From Kiloniellaceae bacterium (GTDB lineage Bacteria > Pseudomonadota > Alphaproteobacteria > Kiloniellales > Kiloniellaceae), in assembly GCA_021776195.1 (NCBI GenBank), contig JAJFGK010000001.1, positions 1 through 35,293 on the forward strand: a stretch of DNA of 35,293 nucleotides, in the 5' to 3' direction. The translations under genes were made by a program, and so were the position numbers. The notes under the pieces are model-generated. The model saw nothing but the letters and a program-made list of their open reading frames with translations. It had not been told where the DNA came from and made no database searches. Position 1 is the first letter of the stretch. Each line of letters begins with the position of its first letter. Positions 15,899 through 24,997 of this stretch are shown here, piece by piece.

Positions 15899-17836
15899 TC
15901 AGTCCATGTTCTCGATCTTCAGCGGCGCGAGGTCGCCCGCCGGCTGAAACCCGAAGACCCGGCCGTAAAAGGCGAGTTCGGCCTCCAGGGCGCGCTTGAT
16001 GCTGTCGGCGCGGCGAAAGCCGTGGCCCTCTCCCTCGAAGGCCAGATAGGCGACGGGCACGCCCTTGCGCTTCAAGGCCTCGACCATGGCCTCGGCCTGG
16101 TTGGGCGGCACCACCTTGTCCTCCAGGCCCTGGAGAAACAGGACCGGGCAGTTGAGCCGGTCGGCGTGGTGCAGCGGCGAACGCGCCCGGTAGAGCGCCG
16201 CGCTTTGCGGCAGCGGCCCGATCATGTTGTCGAGATAGCGGCTCTCGAACTTGTGGGTGTCCTGGGCCAGGGCCATCAGATCGCCGATGCCGTAGTGGCT
16301 GGCGCCGGCGGCGAAGACATCGTGAAAGGTCAAGGCCGCCAGGGTGGTGTAACCGCCGGCGCTGCCGCCGCGGATCGCCATGCGCCGGCCATCGACCCGG
16401 CCCGCGGCGGCCAGATGGCGCGCCGCGTTGATGCAGTCCTCGCTGTCGACCAGGCCCCAGTTGCCGTTGAGCCGCTCCCGGTAGGCCCGGCCATAGCCCG
16501 TGCTGCCGCCGTAGTTGACGTCGACCACGGCGAAGCCCCGGCTGGTCCAGTACTGGATCTTGAGGGAAAAATGCGAACCCGTCGCGCCGGTCGGGCCGCC
16601 GTGGCTCATGACGATCAGCGGCGGCTTCTCGTCGGCCGGACCGGCAAAGGCCTTGTTGGCCGGCGGATAGAAGAAGGCATGGGCGCCGAGGCCGCGTTCG
16701 GTCGGAAACTCAAGGGTCTCGGCCAGGGCGACGTCCCCGGGGTCGAGGTCGATATCGGCCGCCCGCCGGATCCACTCGACGGCACCGCTCGCCGGGTCGA
16801 GCAGAATCAACCCGCCGGGGTCGCTCGCGCCCGCACCGGTCATGGCCAGCCGATCGCCGAAGGCCAGGGGGACGTTACCCGCCTCGAAGGGCGTGTCGAG
16901 CGGAGTCAGACGGCCGTCCTCCAGAATGAAGAGGCGCTGCCGGCCCTGGTCCATCGGCGCGCAGGCGATGCGCCCCTCGTCGAAGAAGCGGTAGGTCATG
17001 GTCCCAAAGCCCCAGGCCGGCCCGCCGAACTCCAGCTCGGCAGGGTAGAGCGGCTCGACCGCGCCGCCCTCCCAGCGGTAGAGGTTCCACCAGCCGCTGT
17101 CGTCCGACACGAAATGCAGCAGCCCCTTGGGCGACCAGCGCGGCTCCACCGCCGCGATCGTCTTGCCGCCGGCGATGTGGCGGGCCTCGCCCAGGCCGCC
17201 GTCGACCCGGACCTCGGCGCACCAGAGGTCGGCGCCGTCCCAGGGCATGTTGGGATGGTCCCAGGTGATCCAGGCCAACTGTCGACCATCGGGCGAAAAG
17301 CGCGGCGCGGCGAAGAAATCATGGCCTCGCGCCAGCACTTGGCCGCCCGCCGAATTGCCCGGCGAAGCGCCGACGAAATCGAGCGCGACGAGGCAGTTCT
17401 CCGGCTCGCCGGCGGCGCCATGATCTTCTCGCACAGAGGCGACGCGACCGCCCCTCGGGTCGAAATCGAAGTCGGCGAAGCGGTGATCGCTGTCCGATGT
17501 CAGGGCCGCGATGGTCCCGTCGGGGTCCCTGCGATGGACCCGGTTGTCGGCGAAGTTGGAAAAGACGACGGCGCCGTCGCGCACCGCATAGGCACCGCCG
17601 CCGTACTCATGCACCCGGGAGCGCACGTTGTAGGGCGGTGGCGTCAGGTCGCGGATCTGTCCCGCGGCATCGCGCCGGACCAGCACCGTGCGGCCCTGCT
17701 CCCAGGGCCGGGACTCGGGCCAGATCAGCGCGTCGCCGTCCAGGGCCACACCGCCGAGCCCCAGGGTGTGGCCGGAAATGAGATCGGTGGTGATGGGCGA
17801 GGCCCAGGTGCCGTAGGGCGCGGTGCTGCGGGTCAT
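15899..17836 (-). CDS. S9-family prolyl oligopeptidase-like serine peptidase
   Basis: A 645-residue enzyme with an N-terminal beta-propeller-like region (residues about 1-390) and a C-terminal alpha/beta hydrolase domain. The catalytic triad is visible: S492 in RGGSAGGY, D573 in GLEDKVVPP and H605 in GEGHGFRR. Family members are acylaminoacyl-peptidases or dipeptidyl aminopeptidases acting on short peptides. The start at 17836 (MTRSTAPYGTW) fits the family N-terminus; a longer frame to 17896 adds Arg-rich residues with no clear ribosome site. There is no signal peptide, so it is cytoplasmic. It is convergent with the binding-protein gene, and peptide breakdown after uptake is a sensible role. 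Confidence 0.92.
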   Translation of the reverse strand: MTRSTAPYGTWASPITTDLISGHTLGLGGVALDGDALIWPESRPWEQGRTVLVRRDAAGQIRDLTPPPYNVRSRVHEYGGGAYAVRDGAVVFSNFADNRVHRRDPDGTIAALTSDSDHRFADFDFDPRGGRVASVREDHGAAGEPENCLVALDFVGASPGNSAGGQVLARGHDFFAAPRFSPDGRQLAWITWDHPNMPWDGADLWCAEVRVDGGLGEARHIAGGKTIAAVEPRWSPKGLLHFVSDDSGWWNLYRWEGGAVEPLYPAELEFGGPAWGFGTMTYRFFDEGRIACAPMDQGRQRLFILEDGRLTPLDTPFEAGNVPLAFGDRLAMTGAGASDPGGLILLDPASGAVEWIRRAADIDLDPGDVALAETLEFPTERGLGAHAFFYPPANKAFAGPADEKPPLIVMSHGGPTGATGSHFSLKIQYWTSRGFAVVDVNYGGSTGYGRAYRERLNGNWGLVDSEDCINAARHLAAAGRVDGRRMAIRGGSAGGYTTLAALTFHDVFAAGASHYGIGDLMALAQDTHKFESRYLDNMIGPLPQSAALYRARSPLHHADRLNCPVLFLQGLEDKVVPPNQAEAMVEALKRKGVPVAYLAFEGEGHGFRRADSIKRALEAELAFYGRVFGFQPAGDLAPLKIENMD

Positions 17837-17995
17837 GGCGGTACGAGCCTCTGTTTCAGGGGACCGCCATCTTCCCGACCTGGCCGGAAAAGGCAATCGG
17901 CCCGGCTTGCGGCAAGCGGGTGTAATCGGATGACAGGTTACTGGTCAGGACGGCGGAGGCCGGTATGATCGACGATCGAGAGGGAGGAAGCTGAC

Positions 17996-18943
17996 ATGAT
18001 CGAACACCGCGTCGTCGCCCGTGGCCTGCGCTTTCCCGAGGGCCCCATCGCCCTGCCCGACGGCTCGGTGATCCTGGTCGAGATCGCCCGCGGCACCCTG
18101 AGCCGGGTCCAGCCCGACGGCAGGGTGGAGGTCGTGGCCGAGCTCGGCGGCGGGCCCAACGGCGCGGCCATCGGCCCCGACGGGCGCTGCTACATCTGCA
18201 ACAACGGCGGCTTCAAGTGGCACCAGGACGAGGGTCGGTCCAACCCGGATATCATGGCCCTGCGGCCTATCGGCCAGAGCGAAGACTACAGCGGCGGGCG
18301 CATCGAGGCGGTCGACCTGGCGACTGGCGCCTCCGAGGTCCTCTACACCCATTGCGGCGATCATCCGCTCTGCGGCCCGAACGATATTGTCTTCGACCGC
18401 GACGGCGGCTTCTACTTCACCGATCTGGGCAAGGTGCGCGAGCGTGACTGGGACCGCACCGGGATCTACTACGCCAAGGCCGACGGCAGCGAGATCGTCG
18501 AACTCGCCTTCCCGCTGATCACGCCCAACGGGATCGGCCTGTCGCCGGACGAAAAGACCCTCTACGTCGCCGAGACCTGGACCGGCCGGCTCTGGGGCTT
18601 CGACCTGGAGGCGCCCGGCCGGGTCGCCCGGCAACCCTACCCCTCGCCCCACGGCGGCCGGCTGATCGGCAACGCCACCGGCTTTCGCAACTTCGACAGC
18701 CTGGCGGTCGAGGCCGACGGGCGGATCTGCGTCGCCACCCTGATGGAGGGCGGCATCACCGTCTTCACCCCGGACGGGGCATCGATCGAACACATCGCCA
18801 TGACCGACCCCTACTACACCACCAACATCTGCTTCGGCGGCCCCGACCTGAAGACCGCCTACATCACCGAATCCTGGCACGGCACCCTGATCGCCGTAGA
18901 CTGGCCCCGGCCCGGCCTGGCACTGAACTTTTTGAACAGGTAG
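17996..18943 (+). CDS. SMP-30/gluconolactonase-family lactonase
   Basis: A 315-residue six-bladed propeller hydrolase. The single divalent-metal site is recognisable: E15 in LRFPEGPI, N129 in CGPNDIVF, N178 in ITPNGIGLS and D234 in NFDSLAVE. Family members hydrolyse sugar lactones or related esters in the cytoplasm or periplasm. No signal peptide is seen. GAGGGAGGAAG lies upstream of the ATG. It stands alone between a divergent peptidase and a convergent methyltransferase, so context does not fix the substrate. Confidence 0.92.
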   Translation: MIEHRVVARGLRFPEGPIALPDGSVILVEIARGTLSRVQPDGRVEVVAELGGGPNGAAIGPDGRCYICNNGGFKWHQDEGRSNPDIMALRPIGQSEDYSGGRIEAVDLATGASEVLYTHCGDHPLCGPNDIVFDRDGGFYFTDLGKVRERDWDRTGIYYAKADGSEIVELAFPLITPNGIGLSPDEKTLYVAETWTGRLWGFDLEAPGRVARQPYPSPHGGRLIGNATGFRNFDSLAVEADGRICVATLMEGGITVFTPDGASIEHIAMTDPYYTTNICFGGPDLKTAYITESWHGTLIAVDWPRPGLALNFLNR

Positions 18944-18982
18944 CAGCCGCGAAACGCACGGCGCGGCCCAGGGGATCGCCAC

Positions 18983-19795
18983 TCAGGATCCGCTGTTGAA
19001 GGCCCGCGCCTTGAAGAAGGTGTAGCAGAACACACCATCGGCTTCGGCGGTTCGCTGGAGATCGGCAATGCCCCGGTCGAAGTCGGTCTCGCTCATGAGC
19101 CCCTCCCCAAGGGCCTGTTCGCGCACGCCCTCGATCATCGCGGTGAAGGTGTTTCGGGTGAAACCCTCGACCAGCCCCGGCCGGCTGGCGTCCACGTAGA
19201 CCATGCGCGGCGAGACCTGGACCTCGGCAAACCCCGCCTCCCGCAACAGAGGGTAAAGCGCCCGTCCGATCAGGGCATCGCCGCCCGCTCTCGCCTGCAG
19301 CTCGACCTGGCAGTCGATGGCCCGGCGGGCGAGCCCGCTGTCAGGATAGAAGTAGGCGGAGCCATGGTCGCCCTCGATCACCGTGATCGTTCCGCCGGGC
19401 TTCAGGACCCGTTTCAAGGCTCTCATGGCCGCCGCCGGCTGAGCGAGATGTTCCAGAACGAAGCACAGGAACAGGTGATCGAAAGATGCGGATGGAAAGG
19501 GCAGATCGAAGATGTCCGCCTGCCGCAGCGTGACGTTGCCGATACCGGCCGTCTGGAGAGCCTTCCCGGCTTGCGCGATCGACGCCTCGGACAGGTCGAT
19601 CGAGGTAATCCGCGCACCCGGACTGTTGGCGGCGAGAGTGACGGTTTGCGCGCCCACCCCGCAGCCTGCCTCCAAAACGCTGCTGCCTGGCGCGTAGCGC
19701 GTGTCCGCATGGAGGAGTTCGGCGAGCGTGGCGGCCTGGTCCTGCAAGCGCTGGCTTTCTCTCGGGTCGTAGCCATGAACATAGCCGTTGGTCAT
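18983..19795 (-). CDS. SAM-dependent class I methyltransferase
   Basis: A 270-residue methyltransferase. The SAM-binding motif I is VLEAGCGVGAQT (residues 40-51), followed by the acidic ribose-binding ITSIDLSEASI, the motif LRQADIFDLPFPSASFDHLF and RVLKPGGTITVIEGD. This is the UbiE/Methyltransf_11-like layout. The start at 19795 (MTNGYVHGYDPRES) has GGGAG six bases upstream; the longer frame to 19879 is basic and unlikely. The acceptor substrate is not readable. Its neighbours are a convergent lactonase and a divergent alcohol dehydrogenase. Confidence 0.92.
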   Translation of the reverse strand: MTNGYVHGYDPRESQRLQDQAATLAELLHADTRYAPGSSVLEAGCGVGAQTVTLAANSPGARITSIDLSEASIAQAGKALQTAGIGNVTLRQADIFDLPFPSASFDHLFLCFVLEHLAQPAAAMRALKRVLKPGGTITVIEGDHGSAYFYPDSGLARRAIDCQVELQARAGGDALIGRALYPLLREAGFAEVQVSPRMVYVDASRPGLVEGFTRNTFTAMIEGVREQALGEGLMSETDFDRGIADLQRTAEADGVFCYTFFKARAFNSGS

Positions 19796-20055
19796 TGGGT
19801 CTCCCTGGCAGGCGTTGGCCCGCCGCGGTGCATATCTCGGACCTCTGAGCTTACCGCTCCGCCGCCCTTCGGGCGCCATTCAATCCGAGACCCTGGCATG
19901 CAGCAAAGGCAATTGTGCAGCCCCGGGCGGGCGACTAGGATCGCGCCGGAAAAAAGGCGGAGGGCTGGCGAGCAGCTCACCCGGCCCAAGTCCCACCACT
20001 CGCAAGCCGCCGTTCGACAGGACGCGCGAACACTCTGACAGGGAGCGACGAGACC

Positions 20056-21237
20056 ATGACCACCGACCCGGCCAGCCTCAGGGGCAACTGGAACTACCCG
20101 ACCCAGATGATTTTCGGCCCCGGCGCCATCGCCAAGCTGGCCCGCGCCTGTTCCAGCCTGGGCATGAGCCGCCCGCTGATCGTCACCGACCCCGGCCTCG
20201 CCAAGCTGCCGATGATCGAGGCCGCCCTGGCCGCCAACGAGGCCGCGGGCCTGCCGACCGGCCTCTTCTCCGAGGTCAAGCCCAACCCGGTGGGGCGCAA
20301 CGTCGAGGACGGCGTGGCGGCCTTCAAGGCCGGCGGCCACGACGGGGTCATCGCCTGGGGCGGCGGCAGCGGGCTCGATGCCGGCAAGGCCATCGCCTTC
20401 ATGGCCGGCCAGACCAAGCCGATCTGGGACTTCGAGGATGTCGGCGACAATTGGAAAGCGGCCGACGCCGACGCCATCGCCCCCATCGTCGCGGTACCGA
20501 CCACCGCCGGCACCGGCTCGGAGGTCGGCCGCGCCTCGGTCATCCTGCAGGAGGAGACCGAGACCAAGCGCATCATCTTCCACCCGAAGTTCCTGCCCGG
20601 CATCGTGATCTCGGATCCGGAGTTGACCGTCGGCCTGCCGCCGCACATCACCGCGGCCACCGGCATGGACGCCCTGGCGCACTGCTTCGAGGCCTACTGC
20701 GCGCCGGGCTATCACCCCATGGCCGACGGCATCGCCGTCGAGGGCATGCGCCTGGTCAAGGACTGGCTGCCGCTGGCGGTCAAGGACGGCACCGACATCG
20801 AGGCCCGCGCCAACATGCTGGCCGCCGCCTCCATGGGGGCCACCGCCTTCCAAAAGGGCCTGGGCGCGATCCACTCGCTGAGCCACCCCATCGGCGCGCT
20901 CTACGACACCCATCATGGCCTGACCAACGCCGTGGTCATGCCCTATGTCATGGCCTTCAACCGGCCGGCCATCGAGGCGCGCATGGGCCGGCTCGCCGCC
21001 TGGCTCGGGCTGGCCGACCACAGCTATGGCGCGGTGCTCGCCTGGGTGCTGGCGCTGCGCGAGGAAGTCGCTATTCCGCACAGCCTGGCCGGGCTCGGGC
21101 TCGACGACGCGCGGGCCGAGCAGATCTGCGCCATGGCCGCGGTCGACCCCACGGCGCCGACCAATCCGGTGCCGCTGACGCCGGAAAACCTCCGAAGCCT
21201 GTTCGATTCGGCCCTGGCGGGGGAAATTGCCGCCTAA
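20056..21237 (+). CDS. Iron-containing alcohol dehydrogenase
   Basis: A 393-residue group III alcohol dehydrogenase. The NAD(P)-binding GGGSGLDAGKA (residues 102-112) and PTTAGTGSEVGRAS are typical. Metal ligands fit D205 and H209 in MDALAHCFEAY, H273 in AIHSLSHP and H287 in THHGLTNA. The enzyme interconverts alcohols and aldehydes; the substrate is unknown. A strong intrinsic terminator follows at 21266, so the gene is a single transcription unit. Confidence 0.95.
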   Translation: MTTDPASLRGNWNYPTQMIFGPGAIAKLARACSSLGMSRPLIVTDPGLAKLPMIEAALAANEAAGLPTGLFSEVKPNPVGRNVEDGVAAFKAGGHDGVIAWGGGSGLDAGKAIAFMAGQTKPIWDFEDVGDNWKAADADAIAPIVAVPTTAGTGSEVGRASVILQEETETKRIIFHPKFLPGIVISDPELTVGLPPHITAATGMDALAHCFEAYCAPGYHPMADGIAVEGMRLVKDWLPLAVKDGTDIEARANMLAAASMGATAFQKGLGAIHSLSHPIGALYDTHHGLTNAVVMPYVMAFNRPAIEARMGRLAAWLGLADHSYGAVLAWVLALREEVAIPHSLAGLGLDDARAEQICAMAAVDPTAPTNPVPLTPENLRSLFDSALAGEIAA

Positions 21238-21265
21238 GTTCTCCAAATAATATTTCCCAAGAACA

Positions 21266-21304
21266 TCGCCCCGGGACCTTTCATGGCCCGGGGCGAATTC
21301 TTTT
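21266..21304 (+). terminator. Rho-independent terminator after the alcohol dehydrogenase gene
   Basis: TCGCCCCGGG (21266-21275) pairs perfectly with CCCGGGGCGA (21287-21296) around an 11-base loop, followed by ATTCTTTT. It starts 29 bases after the stop codon. Confidence 0.88.
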
Positions 21305-21435
21305 CGACTGCTTTATGTCTTTTTCAGCAAAGACGTCAAAAGCCGGTGAAGACTGACTGGCGGAAAGGATCTCTTAAGCCATATAACCAACTATAAAAAA
21401 TGACAGGGACGGCCAGATCTTCTGCGAGGTTCGTC

Positions 21436-22545
21436 ATGACACTATTCGATCATCCCGAGTTCGCCGGCCACGAAGAGGTCGCCTTTTGCCACGACAAGGC
21501 AAGCGGCCTGCGCGCCATCATCGCCATCCACGACACCACCCTGGGCCCCGCGCTCGGCGGCTGCCGCATGTGGCCCTACGGCGGCGACGGCGAGGCGCTG
21601 ACCGACGTGCTGCGGCTTTCCAAGGGCATGACCTACAAGGCGGCCCTCGCCGGCCTGGCCCTGGGCGGCGGCAAGACGGTGATCATCGGCGACCCGCGCC
21701 AGGACAAGACCGAGGCCCGCCTGGAGGCCCTCGGCCGCTTCATCGAGACACTGGGCGGGCGCTATGTCACCGCCGAGGACGTCGGCATCACGGTGCGCGA
21801 CGTGCAGGTCATGGGCCGCGCCACGAGCCATGTCGCCGGCATACCCGAGAAGGGCTCCGGCGACCCCTCGCCGGCCACCGCCTGGGGCGTCTTCAGCGGC
21901 CTCAAGGCCTGCGTGCGGCACAAGCTGGGGCGCGAGGACCTGAGCGGCCTGCGGGTCGCGGTGCAGGGACTGGGCGCGGTCGGCTACGAGCTCTGCCGTC
22001 ACCTGGCCGCCGCCGGCGCCGAGCTGCTGGTCGCCGACCTCGATCCCGAACGAACCGCCCGTGCCGGCGCCGAGTTCCAGGCCAAGGCGGTGCCGGCCGA
22101 GTCGATCCACGCCCAGGCGGTCGATATCTTCGCGCCCTGCGCCCTGGGCGGCGTGATTAACGACCGGACCTTGCCGGAGCTGAAGGCGGCCATCGTCGCC
22201 GGCTCCGCCAACAACCAACTGGCCGCGCCGCGCCACGGCGCCCTGCTCGCCCAGGCCGGCCATCTCTACGCCCCGGACTATGTGCTCAACGCCGGCGGCA
22301 TCATCAACATCAGCCACGAAGGCCCGGACTACGACGAGGCCAAGGCCTTCGCCCAGGTCGCGCGCATCGGCGCCACCCTGAGCGAGATCTTCCGCCTCGC
22401 CGAGGCCCAGGAGATCGCCACCGCCGACGCCGCCGACGCCCTGGCCGAAGCCCGGCTCGAGAAGGCCCGGCAGGGCAAGGCCCCGAGCAAGGCGGACCCG
22501 GCCAAGGCGAACCCAGCCAAGGCCGATTGTCACGTGGCCGCCTAA
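21436..22545 (+). CDS. Leucine dehydrogenase-like amino acid dehydrogenase (Glu/Leu/Phe/Val family)
   Basis: A 369-residue NAD-dependent oxidative deaminase. Substrate-side Lys K68 and catalytic Lys K80 fall in KGMTYKAALAGLALGGGKT at the same numbers as in Bacillus leucine dehydrogenase. The Rossmann motif VAVQGLGAVGYELC is at residues 174-187. It interconverts branched-chain or aromatic amino acids and 2-oxo acids. The start at 21436 is preferred because GAGGT lies upstream; the ATG at 21400 has no ribosome site. The C-terminus ends in a low-complexity Lys/Ala/Pro tail (SKADPAKANPAKAD), which is unusual for the family. Confidence 0.93.
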   Translation: MTLFDHPEFAGHEEVAFCHDKASGLRAIIAIHDTTLGPALGGCRMWPYGGDGEALTDVLRLSKGMTYKAALAGLALGGGKTVIIGDPRQDKTEARLEALGRFIETLGGRYVTAEDVGITVRDVQVMGRATSHVAGIPEKGSGDPSPATAWGVFSGLKACVRHKLGREDLSGLRVAVQGLGAVGYELCRHLAAAGAELLVADLDPERTARAGAEFQAKAVPAESIHAQAVDIFAPCALGGVINDRTLPELKAAIVAGSANNQLAAPRHGALLAQAGHLYAPDYVLNAGGIINISHEGPDYDEAKAFAQVARIGATLSEIFRLAEAQEIATADAADALAEARLEKARQGKAPSKADPAKANPAKADCHVAA

Positions 22546-22574
22546 GGCCGGCTCAATATCGCATACTGAAGTAC

Positions 22575-22735
22575 GTCATTCCGGAACCCGGTTCGGCCCA
22601 AATCTTCGATTTGGCGGTCGAACCGAGGTATCCGGAATCTCGGGCCGACGCCTGATCTCAGTTCCGCCAAGATCCCGGATCGCTGACTTTCCTTTCCAAA
22701 TCGAAGATTTGGAGAAAAGTCGCGTCCGGGATGAC
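22575..22735. repeat. Multi-hairpin intergenic repeat (REP/BIME-like)
   Basis: This 161-base stretch between two genes is built of inverted repeats. The ends are GTCATTCCGGA (22575-22585) and TCCGGGATGAC (22725-22735), pairing at 10 of 11 positions. Inside are CCAAATCTTCGATTTGG (22598-22614) and its exact complement at 22696-22712, each a hairpin by itself. GGTTCG/CGAACC (22590-22595 and 22619-22624) encloses the first. ATCCGGAATCT/AGATCCCGGAT (22630-22640 and 22670-22680) forms a third hairpin. The rest of the gap from 22546 to 22867 holds no gene. Confidence 0.7.
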
Positions 22736-22867
22736 CGGCTCTCTTCATTGGGCGCAACTGCCGGTCTTCGGACCCGACGGCGGGCACGATTTTGGGATAG
22801 CCCTGGCTGGCTTCCCGTGCTGCTGTTGGATCGCGTCGAATTGAAGCGAACCAACAAAGAGGCCTGC

Positions 22868-23326
22868 GTGACGACTCAGCCGCGCCACTTTCATCTTGCC
22901 CAGCTCAACTTGGCCCGGCTTCGCTTTGATCGCGACGCGCCCGAACTGCAGAGCTACCGGGCGGCGCTCGCCGACGTCATGCCGGTCGCCGAGGACTGGC
23001 CGGGGTTCCTCTGGATTCGCGACGACAGCATCATCGATCGGTCGGTGGGGCTCTTTGGCCCGCGGATGGCGGCCAACCTGTCGCTCTGGCGGGATATCGA
23101 GGCCCTGGAGGCCTTCATGACCTGCGCGCGCCACGCGGCGGTCATGGAACGGCGGGGCGAATGGTTCGACGAGACACCGGAGCCGACCTTCGTGCTCTGG
23201 TGGGTGCCCGCGAACCACCGGCCCGGCATGAGCGAAGCCCATGAGCGGCTCGCGTTGCTGCGCCGCCAGGGCCCTGGTCCGGAGGCCTTCGACTTGACGG
23301 CCCGGTTCCCGCCCCCTTCACCGTGA
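22868..23326 (+). CDS. DUF3291-family protein
   Basis: A 152-residue protein matching the DUF3291 pattern: HFHLAQLNLARLRFD at the N-terminus, DWPGFLWIRDD, NLSLWRDIEALEAFMTCARH and PTFVLWWVPANHRPGMSEA. The family has a dimeric alpha/beta-barrel (ABM-like) shape and no settled function. The start is GTG at 22868, supported by AAGAGG six bases upstream and by homologous sequence beginning there; residues upstream lie in repeat DNA. It is a single gene after the multi-hairpin repeat. Confidence 0.82.
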   Translation: MTTQPRHFHLAQLNLARLRFDRDAPELQSYRAALADVMPVAEDWPGFLWIRDDSIIDRSVGLFGPRMAANLSLWRDIEALEAFMTCARHAAVMERRGEWFDETPEPTFVLWWVPANHRPGMSEAHERLALLRRQGPGPEAFDLTARFPPPSP

Positions 23327-23354
23327 GCAGCCTTTCCCACGGGTTGTCGGGGCG

Positions 23355-23765
23355 CTACAGCTGACCCGGGACCTGCTTTTCCATGCGGGCCATGGCAGCC
23401 CTGTAGCGGTCGAAGGCGGCGGCACAGTCTTCGATCGCGCCGATCGGAACCAGACGCGCGATCAGACGTCCCAGATCGCGGCCCATCTGGATGAAAAAAG
23501 GCGCGTCGCCGTGCTGGGCGGCGTAGAGCACGCGCCGCTGAACATGTTCATAGACCTCCTGGCAGGCCCTTTGTTTCTCGTTCTCCGCATCGAGAAATTC
23601 AGCATCGGGATCGATACCGGCCTCGTCCATCGCGTCGTCCAAGGCCATGGTCTTCCAGGTCATCTCGGTGTCTTCACGCAGCAGCTGCTTCATATCCGTG
23701 CCGCAAGCGGACAGGACCAGGCACAGAACTCCCGCCCACACTGACAGCCTAACCCCCGCGCGCAC
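23355..23765 (-). CDS. Small putative lipoprotein of unknown function
   Basis: A 136-residue protein with a lipoprotein signal: hydrophobic VRLSVWAGVLCLVLSAC with lipobox Leu-Ser-Ala-Cys at Cys21, followed by GTDMKQ. The mature part is helical and charged, with three further cysteine or aromatic landmarks (RACQEVYEHVQRRVL, IGAIEDCAAAFDRYR). GTG at 23765 is chosen because GGGAGGTGAG lies just upstream. No family was recognised. It is convergent with the DUF3291 gene. Confidence 0.72.
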   Translation of the reverse strand: MRAGVRLSVWAGVLCLVLSACGTDMKQLLREDTEMTWKTMALDDAMDEAGIDPDAEFLDAENEKQRACQEVYEHVQRRVLYAAQHGDAPFFIQMGRDLGRLIARLVPIGAIEDCAAAFDRYRAAMARMEKQVPGQL

Positions 23766-23968
23766 CTGGCTCACCTCCCATAGTTGCCTAGAGCACTTTG
23801 GTGGCACCGCCATCCTAATTCAAGCCGCGCATACCCTGGCCGTCTCAAAGTGGGCCCGCGGCAAGGTATGATCCGCATTGATTTGCATCAGGGCCTGGGC
23901 GGGGCCTACCCCAATCCGAAATGCATTGTATGATCGCGACGGAAACTCACCTGGGGGAATGACAGAGC

Positions 23969-24997
23969 ATGACCGTGGAACGAAGGCGCTTGGGGCGTAC
24001 TGAACTTGAGGTGCCGGCGCTCACCTACGGCGGCGGGTGGATCGGCGGCTTCATTATTCGCGCCGAAAAGGAAGCCCGCGAGGCCCTGCTCAGCCGGGCC
24101 CTTGCCGCCGGGATCGATTGGATCGACACCGCCGCTCTTTATGGCCAGGGTGTCTCCGAAACGGTGATCGGCGCCTGGCTCGCCGGGCTCGCGCCGGACG
24201 CGCGACCGCGCCTCTCGACCAAGTTCAACGTCGACCTGGAGGCCGGCGACATCACGGATCAGATTCTGCGCTCGGTCGAGGCGAGCTTCGAACGCCTGGG
24301 GGTCGAGCATGTGCCGCTGATCTATCTGCACAATCAGATCCTCGGCGACGGGGCGGAACGGCGCGACGCCCGCTCGATCCGCGTCGGTGAGTTGATGACC
24401 CCCGGCGGCGTGGCCGACGCCATGGAGACCCTGCGCGAACGCGGGCTTTGCGACTGGCTGGGCATCACCGCCCTGGGCGACCCGGCGGCGCTCCATGGCG
24501 CGGTCGACTCGGGTCGTTTCGACGCCGCCCAGGTCTACGTCAATCTGCTCAACCCGACAGCCCTCGAGCAGCCGACCGGGGCCGGCGGGGCTGGCTGGAA
24601 CACATCCGATTTCGCCGGCTTGCTGGGGCGCTGCGCGGCCCAGGACATGGGCGTGATGGGGATTCGCATTTTCGCCGGCGGGCACCTGGCCGCGACCGAA
24701 CGCCACGGCCGCGAGATCCCGGTCACCGACAACACGGATAACAGTGCCGAGGAGGCCCGCGCGGCGGCACTCTTCGAGGTCCTCGGAGACGGCTATGGCA
24801 ACAGGGCGCAGACCGCGCTGCGTTTCGGCCTGGGGCTCGACCGGGTCTCCACCCTGGTCATCGGCATTGGCGAGCCGGGGCACCTGGATGTGGCCCTGGC
24901 TGCCGCCGCCATGGGGCCGCTGCCCGAGTCCAGGTTGGAGGCTCTCGAGGATCTGTGGCGCAGCCACCCGGCCTTCCGGACAGCTTCGGCGGTCTAG
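23969..24997 (+). CDS. Aldo/keto reductase family oxidoreductase
   Basis: A 342-residue NADPH-dependent reductase or dehydrogenase of the AKR fold. The catalytic tetrad is visible: D53 and Y58 in IDTAALYGQG, K85 in RLSTKFN and H121 in IYLHNQ. The overall layout resembles the L-galactose/D-threo-aldose dehydrogenase branch. Its TAG stop (24995-24997) is formed by the terminus of the adjacent MITE-like element, so the C-terminus (FRTASAV) may have been altered by the insertion. The substrate is unknown. Confidence 0.92.
   Translation: MTVERRRLGRTELEVPALTYGGGWIGGFIIRAEKEAREALLSRALAAGIDWIDTAALYGQGVSETVIGAWLAGLAPDARPRLSTKFNVDLEAGDITDQILRSVEASFERLGVEHVPLIYLHNQILGDGAERRDARSIRVGELMTPGGVADAMETLRERGLCDWLGITALGDPAALHGAVDSGRFDAAQVYVNLLNPTALEQPTGAGGAGWNTSDFAGLLGRCAAQDMGVMGIRIFAGGHLAATERHGREIPVTDNTDNSAEEARAAALFEVLGDGYGNRAQTALRFGLGLDRVSTLVIGIGEPGHLDVALAAAAMGPLPESRLEALEDLWRSHPAFRTASAV

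Noticed and set aside
16022..17968. A 648-codon open frame on the plus strand
   Set aside because: It is antisense to the S9 peptidase, whose catalytic triad is intact; the composition is shadow-like.
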